Below are positions 1-9,742 of a stretch of 64,000 nt of DNA, piece after piece. This stretch comes from Epiperipatus broadwayi (lineage: Eukaryota > Onychophora > Udeonychophora > Euonychophora > Peripatidae): contig JAQFVV010012400.1 of NCBI GenBank assembly GCA_028023455.1, forward strand, positions 13,709,748 through 13,773,747, in the 5' to 3' direction. The position numbers were made by a program, and so were the translations under genes. The notes beneath the pieces were generated by a model, which saw only the letters and a list, made by a program, of their open reading frames with translations, had not been told where the DNA came from and did no database searches. Numbering within the stretch: position 1 is the stretch's first letter; each line of letters begins with the position of its first letter.

Positions 1-1559
1 TGTTTCTATATTAAAAAAATGAGATCTCAATCAAAACAAAAAGATTAAACATTATCATTCAAAAGATTATTTTCAGTTTATAAAATCAATAAAATCTTCG
101 TTATTATTTATTTTAAAAATCTAAAAAAATATTTATTTCTGTTAATATCTAACAAAATATGTTTTAAAAGTTTAAAATTTTTGAATATTTATTGCAGTAT
201 TTTTATATGTATATATAAATCTATTATTATTTACTCATTAGTATAAGTAGGTTATTTACATAGAAGCTAAGATTCTAAATACAGCTTATGGCCATATTAA
301 CGTAAGCTGCTAATATAACGTTATATTTTTGAAAGAAAAAAAAAAGTATTTCAAGTCAAAATAAGTTATTAATAATTTAAATTTTTTGATATCTAATATA
401 GTGAAATATGAAGGATATTAAGAAGAAACATGAATCGCATAACTTCAAAATCGCATTACCTCGCATTAAAATAATTCGCATAAAACGAGATCCAGGTGTA
501 TATGAAACATTGTAAAAGTAATAAAGAAAGTAAATGATATTAATATTATTTCAATTCTGAGTTTTGTGAATAGCTAGTAACAGTTTGTTCAAAACTAATT
601 ATTGATGCAAAATTTTATTTTAAAAATTTGTAACATGCATGAGATTGTGCTAAAAGTTATAATCTAAATGTAAGGTTTCTCAATATCTTTCAAATGAATT
701 TACCTTTATAATTTGATGAAATTCATTAGCAATAATTCATATGATTTGAGAATTTGCTATTCTTTGTAGCTAATATTGTATTAAATTTCTTTCATTAAAA
801 ATACTTGTTTAGAAGCATGTAAATTTCTGACTTTATTAAATTAAATTTGCTAATAATTTTATTTTCAGTATTTAAATGAATATTTTTATCTTATTTTTTT
901 AAAATTGTCAGTGTGGTTTTGTGCCAGATTGGAGAGCTATAGATTCCTGAATCACAGCACAACATATCATTTGGTGCTTCAGTGGCATAAGATTTTCTGA
1001 ATGACTATTTTGTTTTTTACGCTTGATCATAAATACAAAAATTTATAATTTCCACACATCTAAGCATTATCATTGTTATTTAAAGATTTGTTTTTAGTGG
1101 AGAATTTTGCTATTTTTTAAATTTAAAAATATATAAATGAATTGTATTATTCAAATCATGTTTTATTTCATAATAGTGTGTTTGAATTGTTCGGTTTCTG
1201 CATTACTTCAACCTAAATTTTGCTAAAAAGTTTTTTTATACATAGCTTATGATCAAATTAAGTTCATGTATAAATGAAGGCAACTAGGCAATATTTCTCT
1301 TAAGTAAATTATGTAATTACAAGTTATAAGCCACAATTTTTATTATAGATTCTACAAGTATCAAATAATAATATTAAAAATAAATTATGATTGACTTACA
1401 ATTATGTGCAATTAATTATTAACAAATTATTTAAATTTTAATAAATTATTCAAAATTAAATATCATTAACATTACACAAATACCAAAAAATATGCTTACA
1501 TTGCATCAGAGAATAATAATATTTGATAGATGTATATATTATCTGCAGACAAATTTATA
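1..1559. other. AT-rich DNA, no gene seen
   Basis: Very AT-rich sequence with homopolymer runs and stop codons in every frame. I see no exon, RNA gene or recognisable transposon domain. It may be an intron or upstream flank of the WD40 gene further right. Confidence 0.5.
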
Positions 1560-2960
1560 AACTATGTGATGTGTATATTCTCTGTTTTTAGAGGTGTCAT
1601 AGACATCTTTAGCAGCCATTTGTAAATAGCAATAGCCAATCTAACTTCTAAAGATAACATATATCATTTGCTTTTCTTGTAATATGTATATTTGACATCT
1701 TGCAATGATGTCTTTTAACTTTGGCAGTGAACTCTACTTTTTGAAAAACTGCAATTCTTTGCTTACTTGTGTTTCTCTATTGTATTTAATTCCAGCAAAA
1801 AGAATCAATAGGATACCTATTTAAAATGCCTTTGAGACAGTCTTTATAATATAAGCATTGTCTGCCTCTCTCCCAAAAACTTATGCTCAAGGTCATTATA
1901 TAAAATTTTTTTTTTAAGGAAATCTGTTATTATTCTATCATTAGCACCACATTTAGCAAAGAGAAAAAAACATACTTATGATTTTGATATCGTATTTTTA
2001 AAAAATATCTTTGAAATAAAATAATTGCAGTAATTATATTGACTTTCCTTTTGTTAATTTGCTAATTGCAACAGTAGTACATTGCAGTCAGTATTGCATC
2101 TCGACATTTAAGTCTGCCTTGTTTTCTAAAAAGCTGTCAAAATATTTAAATTGGGTCATACTCTCAAGCTTATAACTATTCAAGCTAAAAGTTGCTAAAG
2201 ATTTTTCTTTTCCTTCACTGTCTAGTAAAGCACTTATGTTTTTTTGAACATTAATTACTAAAATAAAGTTTTATAAATTGCATGACCCATCTTTGGAATT
2301 GCCAAGAGCAGCACAATTGTCAGCACTTATAGATAAGAAGATAAAGTTTTTGTTTTTACTTTTAATCAATTCAAATTAAAAACCTCATCATCAAAACTAT
2401 ATCTTGAAGCCTGCTTATTAAAATCTTATATAAATTGTTACAAAGGCCATTGTTATAAAAATGGAAAACAAAGATTAGAACTAATTTGTATTTTTGTTCA
2501 ACATCAGTTTTTATTTCAATTGTCTCAGATTTTGCATCAGCACCAATCCATCAGGTAGAAACTGTATAGCATGAACACACATCAGTAAGTAAACAACTAT
2601 TTTCAAAATTTGCCACAAATCTTTTCAATCATCTGAGTTCAATGCCTTGATTCTACCTCTGATACTTTCAGTATTCAAATATCTTATGAATTCCCAAGCA
2701 ATGAAATAAAACATTTGATTACTTATTTAATGCCTTGACCTAATTATTAAAAGCCAATACATAAATTACATCTTGCTTATAATTTTTTTTGCGTTTGCCT
2801 GACAACAAAAACTATGTTTGTAAGGCTTTTTGATTATCTAAAACTATATTAAGTCTCTGGTAATTATTCGTTTACGATGTAAAGCATCCAGTTCAAAAAA
2901 TTCTTTGTAGTGGCTAACAATGACATTCCATGGCAAATACTGCAGTCTTTTCTATCTACT
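1560..2960 (-). pseudogene. Decayed non-LTR retrotransposon reverse transcriptase
   Basis: No frame is open, but reading the minus strand across frames gives a series of landmarks in the order of a LINE reverse transcriptase. A block like QDLYxAFxDLxKAFD reads QDVIYVLAF near 2770. A pre-catalytic block reads GADAKSETIEIKTDV near 2500-2548. RLKxKTKT is followed by SADNCAALGNS in place of the YADD box near 2310. FKYFDSFLENKADLN, the FKYLGS block, lies near 2101-2157. The late block YKDCLKGILN, like RYKDxLKxxL, lies near 1821-1848. Both catalytic Asp positions are damaged, and frameshifts and stops are frequent, so it is an old dead copy. The clade is not resolved. It differs from the two better-preserved LINEs at 5-9 kb and 16-21 kb. 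The upstream endonuclease part was not recognised. Confidence 0.5.
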
Positions 2961-4469
2961 TTACTTTATAAATTGATAGCATAATTTTATGAATCTATAT
3001 ATTTCCAAAAAAATTCCAATAGTTTTAAAACTAACATTACTACCGTAATTTGCAATTTCTCTAGATATCTCATTTTTATGATTACAAAGAGGTGTTTTAA
3101 TTTCAATAAGCTGGATATCTTTGATCAAAATTTAAATAAGAAGGTAGAATAAATATTTATTGTATTCTTAGAATTAAATACTTTATTTATAATGACAATG
3201 GTAATAAGTTGAATTTTAAGAAACTTGTTTTGAGACTAAGTGGTACATGAAAATGACATACAATTGCTACATTAATTGTCTATATCTTTGTATTTTTTAA
3301 TACTGATAATGCTAGTTTTAAAACAGGGTTCCTTCTTGTTAATGGAGCTCAAAGTTAATCAATTTTCTTGACATTTCTCTACCAAACAATTATATTTTTT
3401 GTCTTTAGTTTTACTATTTTTTTTTTTATATTATTATTCCAATTTCTTTATATTTAGAACTACATCATGGCTTTTTTAAGAAGCTATTTCTACGATTAGG
3501 GGGCATATTGTACCAAATAATATAATAACTAATATAGAACTTGATATTGATGTCTTTGTTCTATATTTAGGTTATAACTGTAGAATTAGTGTTGGTTAAC
3601 TCTGTTTAAAACACTAGATTTATGTATGATATTATCCAAAATAGATGATTAAATATTTTAAATATATAAATTACATCAAATTCAGAATTAAACAAAGTAG
3701 CGAAAAAATTTAAAAACCAAAAAAAAAAAGAAGACATTTTCAATGCAGATTTCTTAAGTACAATAAGTAATAAACACAATAAAACATATATATTTGTTTT
3801 GTTTGTTATTCCTTTGCATTTAAGAATATGATTGTTGTTGTTTTTGTTTGACTTTTACAATAGAGAAGTCTGCCATGGCAGTGAAACTAATTGGTTGTGA
3901 ACATTATTTTTTAGGTTTTAAATTTTTTGAATGAATTTGTTTAATTTTGAATTCGATATTGTTTATTTTTATTGGCCACTTTAGCTTTTGATTTTTGATA
4001 TGTATGGGTGTGTGTAAATAAAAAAAATGATTTTGTTCTCTCTATAAAATATTTGTAAACCTGCTATGTTTAGAAGAAAAAAAACGAGCCAACAAATGAT
4101 GGAAATCCTGCTTTGTTTAAATCTCAAAAGTATTGTCTCAAAATTGCCTCCAACTATTTTCTTTAGCAATTAATTTGTAGTAATTTTTATTGCTTGGCCT
4201 TGTACATAATGTCATGATGCAATTAAAATAGCAGGCTACTTGAATGTTTGCTTTTTTTTTTTTTTTAGTTGGTCTTTAAATGTTTCTAAAATCATTTTAA
4301 TTGGATAATTGATGCATTTATATAACTCTTCATTTTGCTTGAAGACAGTAACATCATTATGTAAATTTGTAATTATCTTATTATTATATACAGTAAAGGC
4401 CAATGACCATTTAAATTAATTTTTTTTAAAATAAATGTGCGAGTATGAATATATTATATACATATATTT
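2961..4469. other. AT-rich DNA, no gene seen
   Basis: Long A/T runs and no usable coding stretch. It could contain the lost 5' part of the decayed LINE to the left, but I cannot support that from motifs. Confidence 0.4.
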
Positions 4470-4682
4470 TAGAAGGGATTTGAACTCAGTCTTTCAAACT
4501 TTCTACAGCTATCCACTCCATTTTACACAATCAATACACATGACCATGTGGATGTCAGCACGAAATACATATATTGGAAATTATTTATTTTTTTCACATG
4601 CATGTGGTCATGTGTATAGGTTGTATAAGATTGAGTGGGATAGCTGTAGAAATATTGAAAGTCTGAATTCAAATCTCTTTTA
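4470..4682. repeat. Palindromic repeat with hammerhead 3'-half remnant (family B)
   Basis: Two arms, about 4470-4550 and 4599-4682, are reverse complements of each other at high identity. Shared blocks include TTTCTACAGCTATC and ACACATGACCA. They are separated by a loop of about 48 bases. The loop holds CAGCACGAAATACAT followed by ATTGG (about 4555-4576). This matches the stem II end, the GAAA box and the stem I strand of the intact family B hammerhead at 60339-60395. The apparent open frame through this region is a by-product of the palindrome. It is probably a foldback-type non-autonomous element; no target duplication was identified. Confidence 0.6.
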
Positions 4683-5164
4683 AATTACATTAAATTCAGT
4701 ATAGGTAATATACTTGTATTTTAATATTATATATATTGTACCCTTTTGTTTAGGTTAGCATTGATTATTTCTAATAATATACTAAAAAATTTTAAATTTT
4801 GAAGTTGGATAGGAGATGATATATGTTGAATAATTTAGTAAAGGCAAGTAAAATAAGTGATGTATAGTATTGGGTTGGTATTTGTAAGAAAACAGTTAAC
4901 TAAAAATCATTATAAGATTATATGGTTGGGAGAATTGGCCATAATAAATACTGATTTAATAAGTCTTATAAATAATAATTAGGGTAAATTTTAAAAGTAA
5001 TGCTTTAAAGTTAAACAAATAGATTTAGTAATAATAATTGTATTTACTGGCTATATTTTTAAAATCATTTGATTAAAAAATAATAATGTGGGAGAAAAGT
5101 GTAATTTTTTGGTTTTATAATATTAAAATAATTATTTTAAAATTGTGCTATAATAGTGATTATG

Positions 5165-5188
5165 TCATCATCATCATCATCATCATCA
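5165..5188 (-). repeat. (TCA)n microsatellite tail of the RTE LINE
   Basis: Eight TCA units on the + strand, which are (TGA)n on the coding strand of the adjoining LINE. Short microsatellite-like 3' tails instead of poly(A) are characteristic of RTE-clade LINEs. This marks the 3' end of the element. Confidence 0.75.
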
Positions 5189-6713
5189 ACCATTATCAAT
5201 CCACTGCAGGATGAAGGTCTTTCCAAGTTTAATCCATCTTCTCCGATATTTAGCTTCTCTTTTCCACAACACCCCTGCACATTTTCTTATTTCATCCATC
5301 CATCTCACATGTGGTCTCTTTCTGGGTCTTTTACAATCTCTTGGAATCCAGTTTAAAATTTCAATTGTCCATCTATTATCATTTCTTCTAGCAATATGTC
5401 CAGCCCAACTCCATTTCAATCTTTTAATTTTTTTAATAAGATCAGTAACACCTGTTTGTTGTCTTACCCATACATTGCGTTTTCAATCCCTTCTTGTTAC
5501 TCCCAACATACATCTCTCCATACTCCTTTGAGTGGTCTGAAGTCTCTGTATTGCTCTTCTATTAAGTGTCCAAGTCTCAGATCCATAAGTAAGAACTGGT
5601 AAAACACATTTGTTAAAAACCATTCTTTTCAAACACGTAGGCATATTTCCTTTTAGTATCAAGTTATTTCTACCAAAAGCACTCCAACCAAGTTTAATTC
5701 TATGATTAATTTCCTCCATTATGTTTCCATCTGTATTAATAATCTGACCTAGGTATTTGTAACTGTTAACTTCTTTTAATTCTTCATAATCAATCTTTAT
5801 TTTCATATTTTGAGCAAATCGATTAAACATTACTTTAGTCTTTTTAACATTTATCTTTAGTCCTACTTTTCTACTTTCGTCTGCTAACTCCTGCAACATT
5901 TCCTGCAGCTCTGAAGCATTATTTCAAAAACAACTACATCATCTGCAAAATCTAAATGACTTAAATACTCTCCATTTACTTTCACTCCTTTAGTTTCCCA
6001 TTTTAATCCACAAAATACTTCTTGCAGCACTGCTGTAAAAAGTTTTGGAGATATGGAGTCACCTTGCCTTACACCTTTCTCAATGTTGATTTTTCCAGTA
6101 TCATTATGTAATCTAATTGTTGCTGTTGCATTTTTATAAATATTCTTTAAAATATGACAGTATCCTGGATCTATACCTTGATGATCCAATGCTTTAATCA
6201 CTGAAGAAATGTGTATAGAATCGAATGCCTTTTCATAATCTACAAATCCAAAACATAATGACAACTCATATTCATTTGTCCTTTCTATGACTTCTCTCAA
6301 TACCTGGATATGATCTATTGTACTAAAACCACTTTTAAATCCAGCTTGTTCTCTTGGTTGGTGGAAATCCAAAGTTCTCTGTAGACGAGTTGTAATTATC
6401 TTGGTAAAAATTTTATATAAAACTGATAAAAGGCTGATAGGTCTGCAATTTCTAATATCTTCTTTATCACCTTTTTTAAATATTAATATTATTACTGCAT
6501 TCTTCCAATCTTCCGGTACATCTTTATCATTTAGACATTTGGTATATAACTTTGCTAAAATTGTTTCTATTTCTTCACCTCCTTCTTTTAATATATCAAT
6601 TATAATTCCATCATTTCCTGGAGCCTTTCCTTTCTTCATACATTTAATTGCATGTCTCACTTTTTCATTTAAAATTCTGGGCAATTCGGAAGATGTAATA
6701 GATATAGGAGGTA
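5186..6713 (-). pseudogene. RTE reverse transcriptase and C-terminal region
   Basis: Encodes the part of the LINE polyprotein that copies element RNA at a nicked target. Visible in order are GKAPGNDGI, RPISLLSVLYKIF, FVDYEKAFDSI (first catalytic Asp), GVRQGDSISPKLF and LDFADDVVVF with an intact FADD box. After a frameshift near 5910 come KYLGQIINTDG, LPVLTYGSETW and, after a stop at 5483-5485, WSWAGHIARRNDNRW and RPHVRWMDEI. The last two blocks are diagnostic of RTE and its relatives. The final stop is at 5186. The start is not a true start: this segment is the continuation of the endonuclease frame at 7935-9234, separated by the nested repeat. Both catalytic palm motifs survive, so the defects are limited to frameshift, stop and insertion. 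Confidence 0.85.
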
Positions 6714-6883
6714 TTAAACCACTAAACATCACATGATCACTATCTCGTACTAGCACAATAATTGTTATTAAACAATCCAAAACAAAGCAAAACTCTCCAT
6801 ATAGTAGTGCCATCTTGTGCTAACAAGAGCAATCAATGGATGCCAGAAGGCTTGTGCATAAAATCCCTATCTAGTGCCTACTC

Positions 6884-6942
6884 ATCCAATATCCTCAGAC
6901 TAGTTTCTGGCTTGTGGCCTTCATCAGTGAGGAGCCTTGGAT
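6884..6942 (-). ncRNA. Hammerhead ribozyme-like motif, family A (minus)
   Basis: On the minus strand the order is ATCCAA, a short internal loop, TCCTCA, the core CTGATGA, stem II GGC/GCC with a CACAA loop, GAAAC, TA and GTC. The stem I return strand follows. ATCCAA pairs with a distal TTGGAT, and TCCTCA pairs with TGAGGA. Stem III is only the two pairs A-T and C-G, as in Penelope-type hammerheads. The base pair next to the core in stem II is an A-A mismatch, which may weaken cleavage. Confidence 0.6.
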
Positions 6943-7748
6943 CTGAGAGCACTGCACCTAGATCTTAGGATCTAATGCAACCCTCCAGCACCCACCTTTT
7001 AACTCTATTTAACTACAAAGCTATGAGAATGAAATTGAAAACACTATTAATATTTTCAATCCAAGCTCAATAGCTTATATAGTCATATGGGTCTGAACTC
7101 AATTCAGTACCCATACATTTTGGTGTCTTTGGCTCTTTAACAACCATAGCCACCACTATCCTATTAGGCAGGATTGGTGTTAAACCACTAAACATCACAT
7201 GATCACTATCTCATACTAGCACAATAATTGTTATTAAACAATCCAAAACAAAGCAAAACTCTCCATATAGTAGTGCCATCTTGTGCTAACAAGAGCACTG
7301 ATGAAGGCCACAAGCCAGAAATTAGTCTGGGGATATTGGAGAGTAGGCACTAGATAGGGATTTTATGCACAAGCCTTCTGGCATCCATTGATTGCTCTTG
7401 TTAGCACAAGATGGCACTACTATATGGAGAGTTTTGCTTTGTTTTGGATTGTTTAATAACAATTATTGTGCTAGTATGAGATAGTGATCATGTGATGTTT
7501 AGTGGTTTAACACCAATACTGCCTAACAGGATAGTGGTGGCTATGGTTGTTAAAGAGCCAAAGACACCAAAATGTATGGGTACTGAATTGAGTTCAGACC
7601 CATATGACTATATAAGCTATTGAGCTTGGATTGAAAATATTAAAAGATTTTTCCAATTTCATTCTCATAGCTTTGTAGTTAAATAGAGTTAAAAGGTAGG
7701 TGCTGGAAGGTTGCATTAGATCCTAAGATCTAGGTGCAGTGCTCTCAG

Positions 7749-7807
7749 ATTCAAGGCTCCTCACTGATGAAGGCCACAAGCCAGAAACTAGTCTGGGGAT
7801 ATTGGAT
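7749..7807 (+). ncRNA. Hammerhead ribozyme-like motif, family A (plus)
   Basis: The distal strand ATTCAA (7749-7754) pairs with TTGGAT (7802-7807) with one G-U. TCCTCA pairs with TGGGGA with one G-U. The core is CTGATGA, then stem II GGC/GCC, then GAAAC-TA-GTC with predicted cleavage after GTC. The A-A mismatch at the base of stem II is shared with other family members. Confidence 0.65.
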
Positions 7808-7934
7808 GAGTAGGCACTAGATAGGGATTTTATGCACAAGCCTTCTGGCATCCATTGATTGCTCTTGTTAGCACAAGATGGCACTACTATATGGAGAGTT
7901 TTGCTTTGTTTTGGATTGTTTGATATAGGAGGTA

Positions 7935-9234
7935 CTTGTTCTTTATTACTATATAATTCTTGATAAAAATCTTCTACCAATTTCATGATGTCATCTCTCT
8001 TTTTAGTAATAATTCCATCTTTTTATCTTATTGCAGATATAAATTTCCTACCAATACCAAAATGTTGTTTAACATTCTTGAGACTTTTATTTTCTTCTAC
8101 AGCTTTCCTTGCTATTTCACAGTTATACTTTCTTATATCATTTTCAACTCTTTTCCGTACCATTTTACAAAATTCGAGATATTCAATTCTTTTTAATACA
8201 TCATTTTTGTATATCTTCATATTCCTTCTTTTCTTCATAAATTCTCTAGTCTCAGTAGAAATTTTATTAGTCAATTGCTGCTTTTTTCTACCAGCTATCT
8301 TTGTTGCAGTTTTTAAAAGTGAATCAGTTATTTTCATATTAATTTCATTCAAATCTGAATCATGTTCTAAATCTCCTAACACCTGAAACCTATTTGTAAG
8401 TTCTAATTTAAATTCATTAGAATGTTTCTGAAGATTAGGAATATCAACTATAAATATTGTTTTTCTCAATAATTTTTGTCTCTCTAGTTTTACATTAACA
8501 CGTAACTTACACCTTACTAATCGATGATCACTTCCTGTGTTAAATTTATTAAGAACATTACAATCTTGAAATATGTATTTCCTGTTAGTCAAAATATAAT
8601 CCAATTCTGCTGTACCTTCATTTGGATGCTTCCATGTCCATTTTCTTTTAACATTTTTCTCAAAAAATGAATTCATAATATAAAGTTTTTCTTTTTCTGC
8701 AAACTCCACAAGTCTATGTCCTCTCTCATTTCTATTACCATAACCAAAATTACCTACAGCAATTTCATCTTTTATTTGTCTACCAATTCTAGCATTAAAG
8801 TCTCCCATAACAATTTTAAAATGTTGTTTACTCTCCATATAAAAATCTTCTACTACTTCGTCACTATGAGAACTTGTTGGGGCATAAACCTGAATTATCT
8901 GCATTTGGTATCTGCTATTAAGATGTATAACTAATCTTGCAACTCTGTCCGATACACCATCAATCTCCACAATATTGTTCTTCCACTTTTTATTTATAAT
9001 GAATCCTACTCCACTTGTATTTCCAATATGTGAGCCTTTATAATAGAGTATATGTCCACTTTTTAAATCAATTGTTTCTTCACCTTTTCTTCTAACTTCA
9101 CAAAGTCCAATAATGTCCCATTTAATATAAGACAATTCTTTTTCTAATTCTTGCAATCTTTCTTTACTTGAAAGTGATCTGCAGTTGTAAGTACCTAAAT
9201 AAAAAGTCGTCATCAAATGGCAGCCTGGGACCAC
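7935..9234 (-). pseudogene. RTE apurinic-type endonuclease
   Basis: N-terminal part of the LINE polyprotein, which nicks target DNA to prime reverse transcription. Reading inward from 9234: GTYNCRSL (first conserved block), IIGLCEVRRKGEE (catalytic Glu), VGFIINKKW, IIQVYAPTS, MGDFNARIG, AELDYILTN and GSDHRLVRC (catalytic Asp-His). The domain is complete. A TAA at 8023-8025 interrupts the frame, after which it continues as KKRDDIMKLVEDFYQELYS up to the nested repeat. The first Met used is at 9232-9234; a second Met eight residues later is equally possible. This is EN of the exonuclease/endonuclease/phosphatase superfamily, as in all RTE elements. Confidence 0.85.
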
Positions 9235-9300
9235 AATCAGGGGATTTTTAGCACCGTCCGCCTTATTTAGTTTTGTAAATCACGTGACGCACACCTGTGT

Positions 9301-9619
9301 TCGAAAATAGAATAATATTATCTGTTATAAATGTTAAATTGGATTTTAAAAGTGAATATAATAAATAAAATCAGATTTATGTTTTTTGTTGAAAATAAAT
9401 ACGTTAAGTTCAAAATAAAGGTAGAAATGGTAATAAATATTGAAATGTGATTTTTAAAAATTATTTTAGAGTCTATAGTAAGTGTAAATAAAATGTGAAA
9501 ATTAAGTAAGAATTGAATAATATAATAAAAATAAATATTTAGTAAATTATTATTAACTTTAACTTTAAACCAATGTTCCTGGTCCCGGATAATTTGAGGC
9601 CAGGATTGTTTAACGGACC
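9301..9619. other. AT-rich spacer, possible LINE 5' flank
   Basis: No coding potential. A CACGTG E-box-like site lies just to the left (about 9282-9287) in the probable 5' UTR of the RTE element. I see nothing else specific. Confidence 0.3.
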
Positions 9620-9742
9620 AATCAAAATTGGAATCAGCTGGAGTATTTAAGAGCTGTTTACATTTTGGCAGACTATTATTGAGCTGTTATCTCATTCTAC
9701 TGACGTACTATTATAACATCGTAGTATTTCTACAATTTTCGG
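9620..9742 (+). promoter_or_regulatory. Promoter-like block with CCAAT, TATA-like box and a following 5' splice-like site
   Basis: A locally GC-richer patch in AT-rich DNA. It contains ACCAATCAAAATTGG (a CCAAT box within an inverted pair), GTATTTAAGAG about 20 bases further on, and several CpGs. The sequence TTTTCGGTAAAGTA near 9737-9750 resembles a 5' splice site. This could be a first, untranslated exon of a gene on the + strand or the edge of a transposon. TATTTAA-like strings are common at this base composition, so support is weak. Confidence 0.2.

Larger units (their letters stand above)
6714..7921. mobile_element. Family A hammerhead repeat, 1208-bp copy nested in the RTE LINE
   Basis: Inserted in the LINE coding sequence and flanked by the 13-bp direct repeat GATATAGGAGGTA at 6701-6713 and 7922-7934. 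Removing the insert and one repeat restores the LINE reading across the site. Both ends carry the same terminal sequence in opposite orientation: AAACTCTCCATATAGTAGTG near the left end and its complement near the right end. Inside are further copies of the same block. A large hairpin spans about 7184-7514, and three hammerhead-like cores lie at 6884-6942 (minus), 7298-7345 (plus, lacking the stem I 5' strand) and 7749-7807 (plus). There is no open reading frame of its own, so it is non-autonomous. Confidence 0.85.
5165..9300 (-). mobile_element. RTE-clade LINE, nearly full length, inactivated
   Basis: A minus-strand non-LTR retrotransposon. It carries an apurinic endonuclease (7935-9234), a reverse transcriptase and C-terminal region (5186-6713), and a (TGA)n 3' tail. 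Excluding the nested repeat at 6714-7921 and one 13-bp duplicate, about 2.9 kb remains, a normal size for RTE. The coding frame is broken by an in-frame TAA at 8023-8025, a frameshift near 5910, an in-frame stop at 5483-5485 and the nested insertion. Otherwise it is well preserved, so it is fairly young. The 5' limit near 9300 is a guess from where GC and CpG content drop. No target duplication of the LINE itself was found. Confidence 0.85.

Noticed and set aside
7723-7986. Open frame on the minus strand with repeated NPKQSKTLHIVVP-like peptide, also near 6762-6968 and 41052-41249
   Set aside because: These are translations of the family A repeat block in whichever frame is open. The same peptide appears wherever the repeat does and in either orientation, and no start or domain supports a protein.
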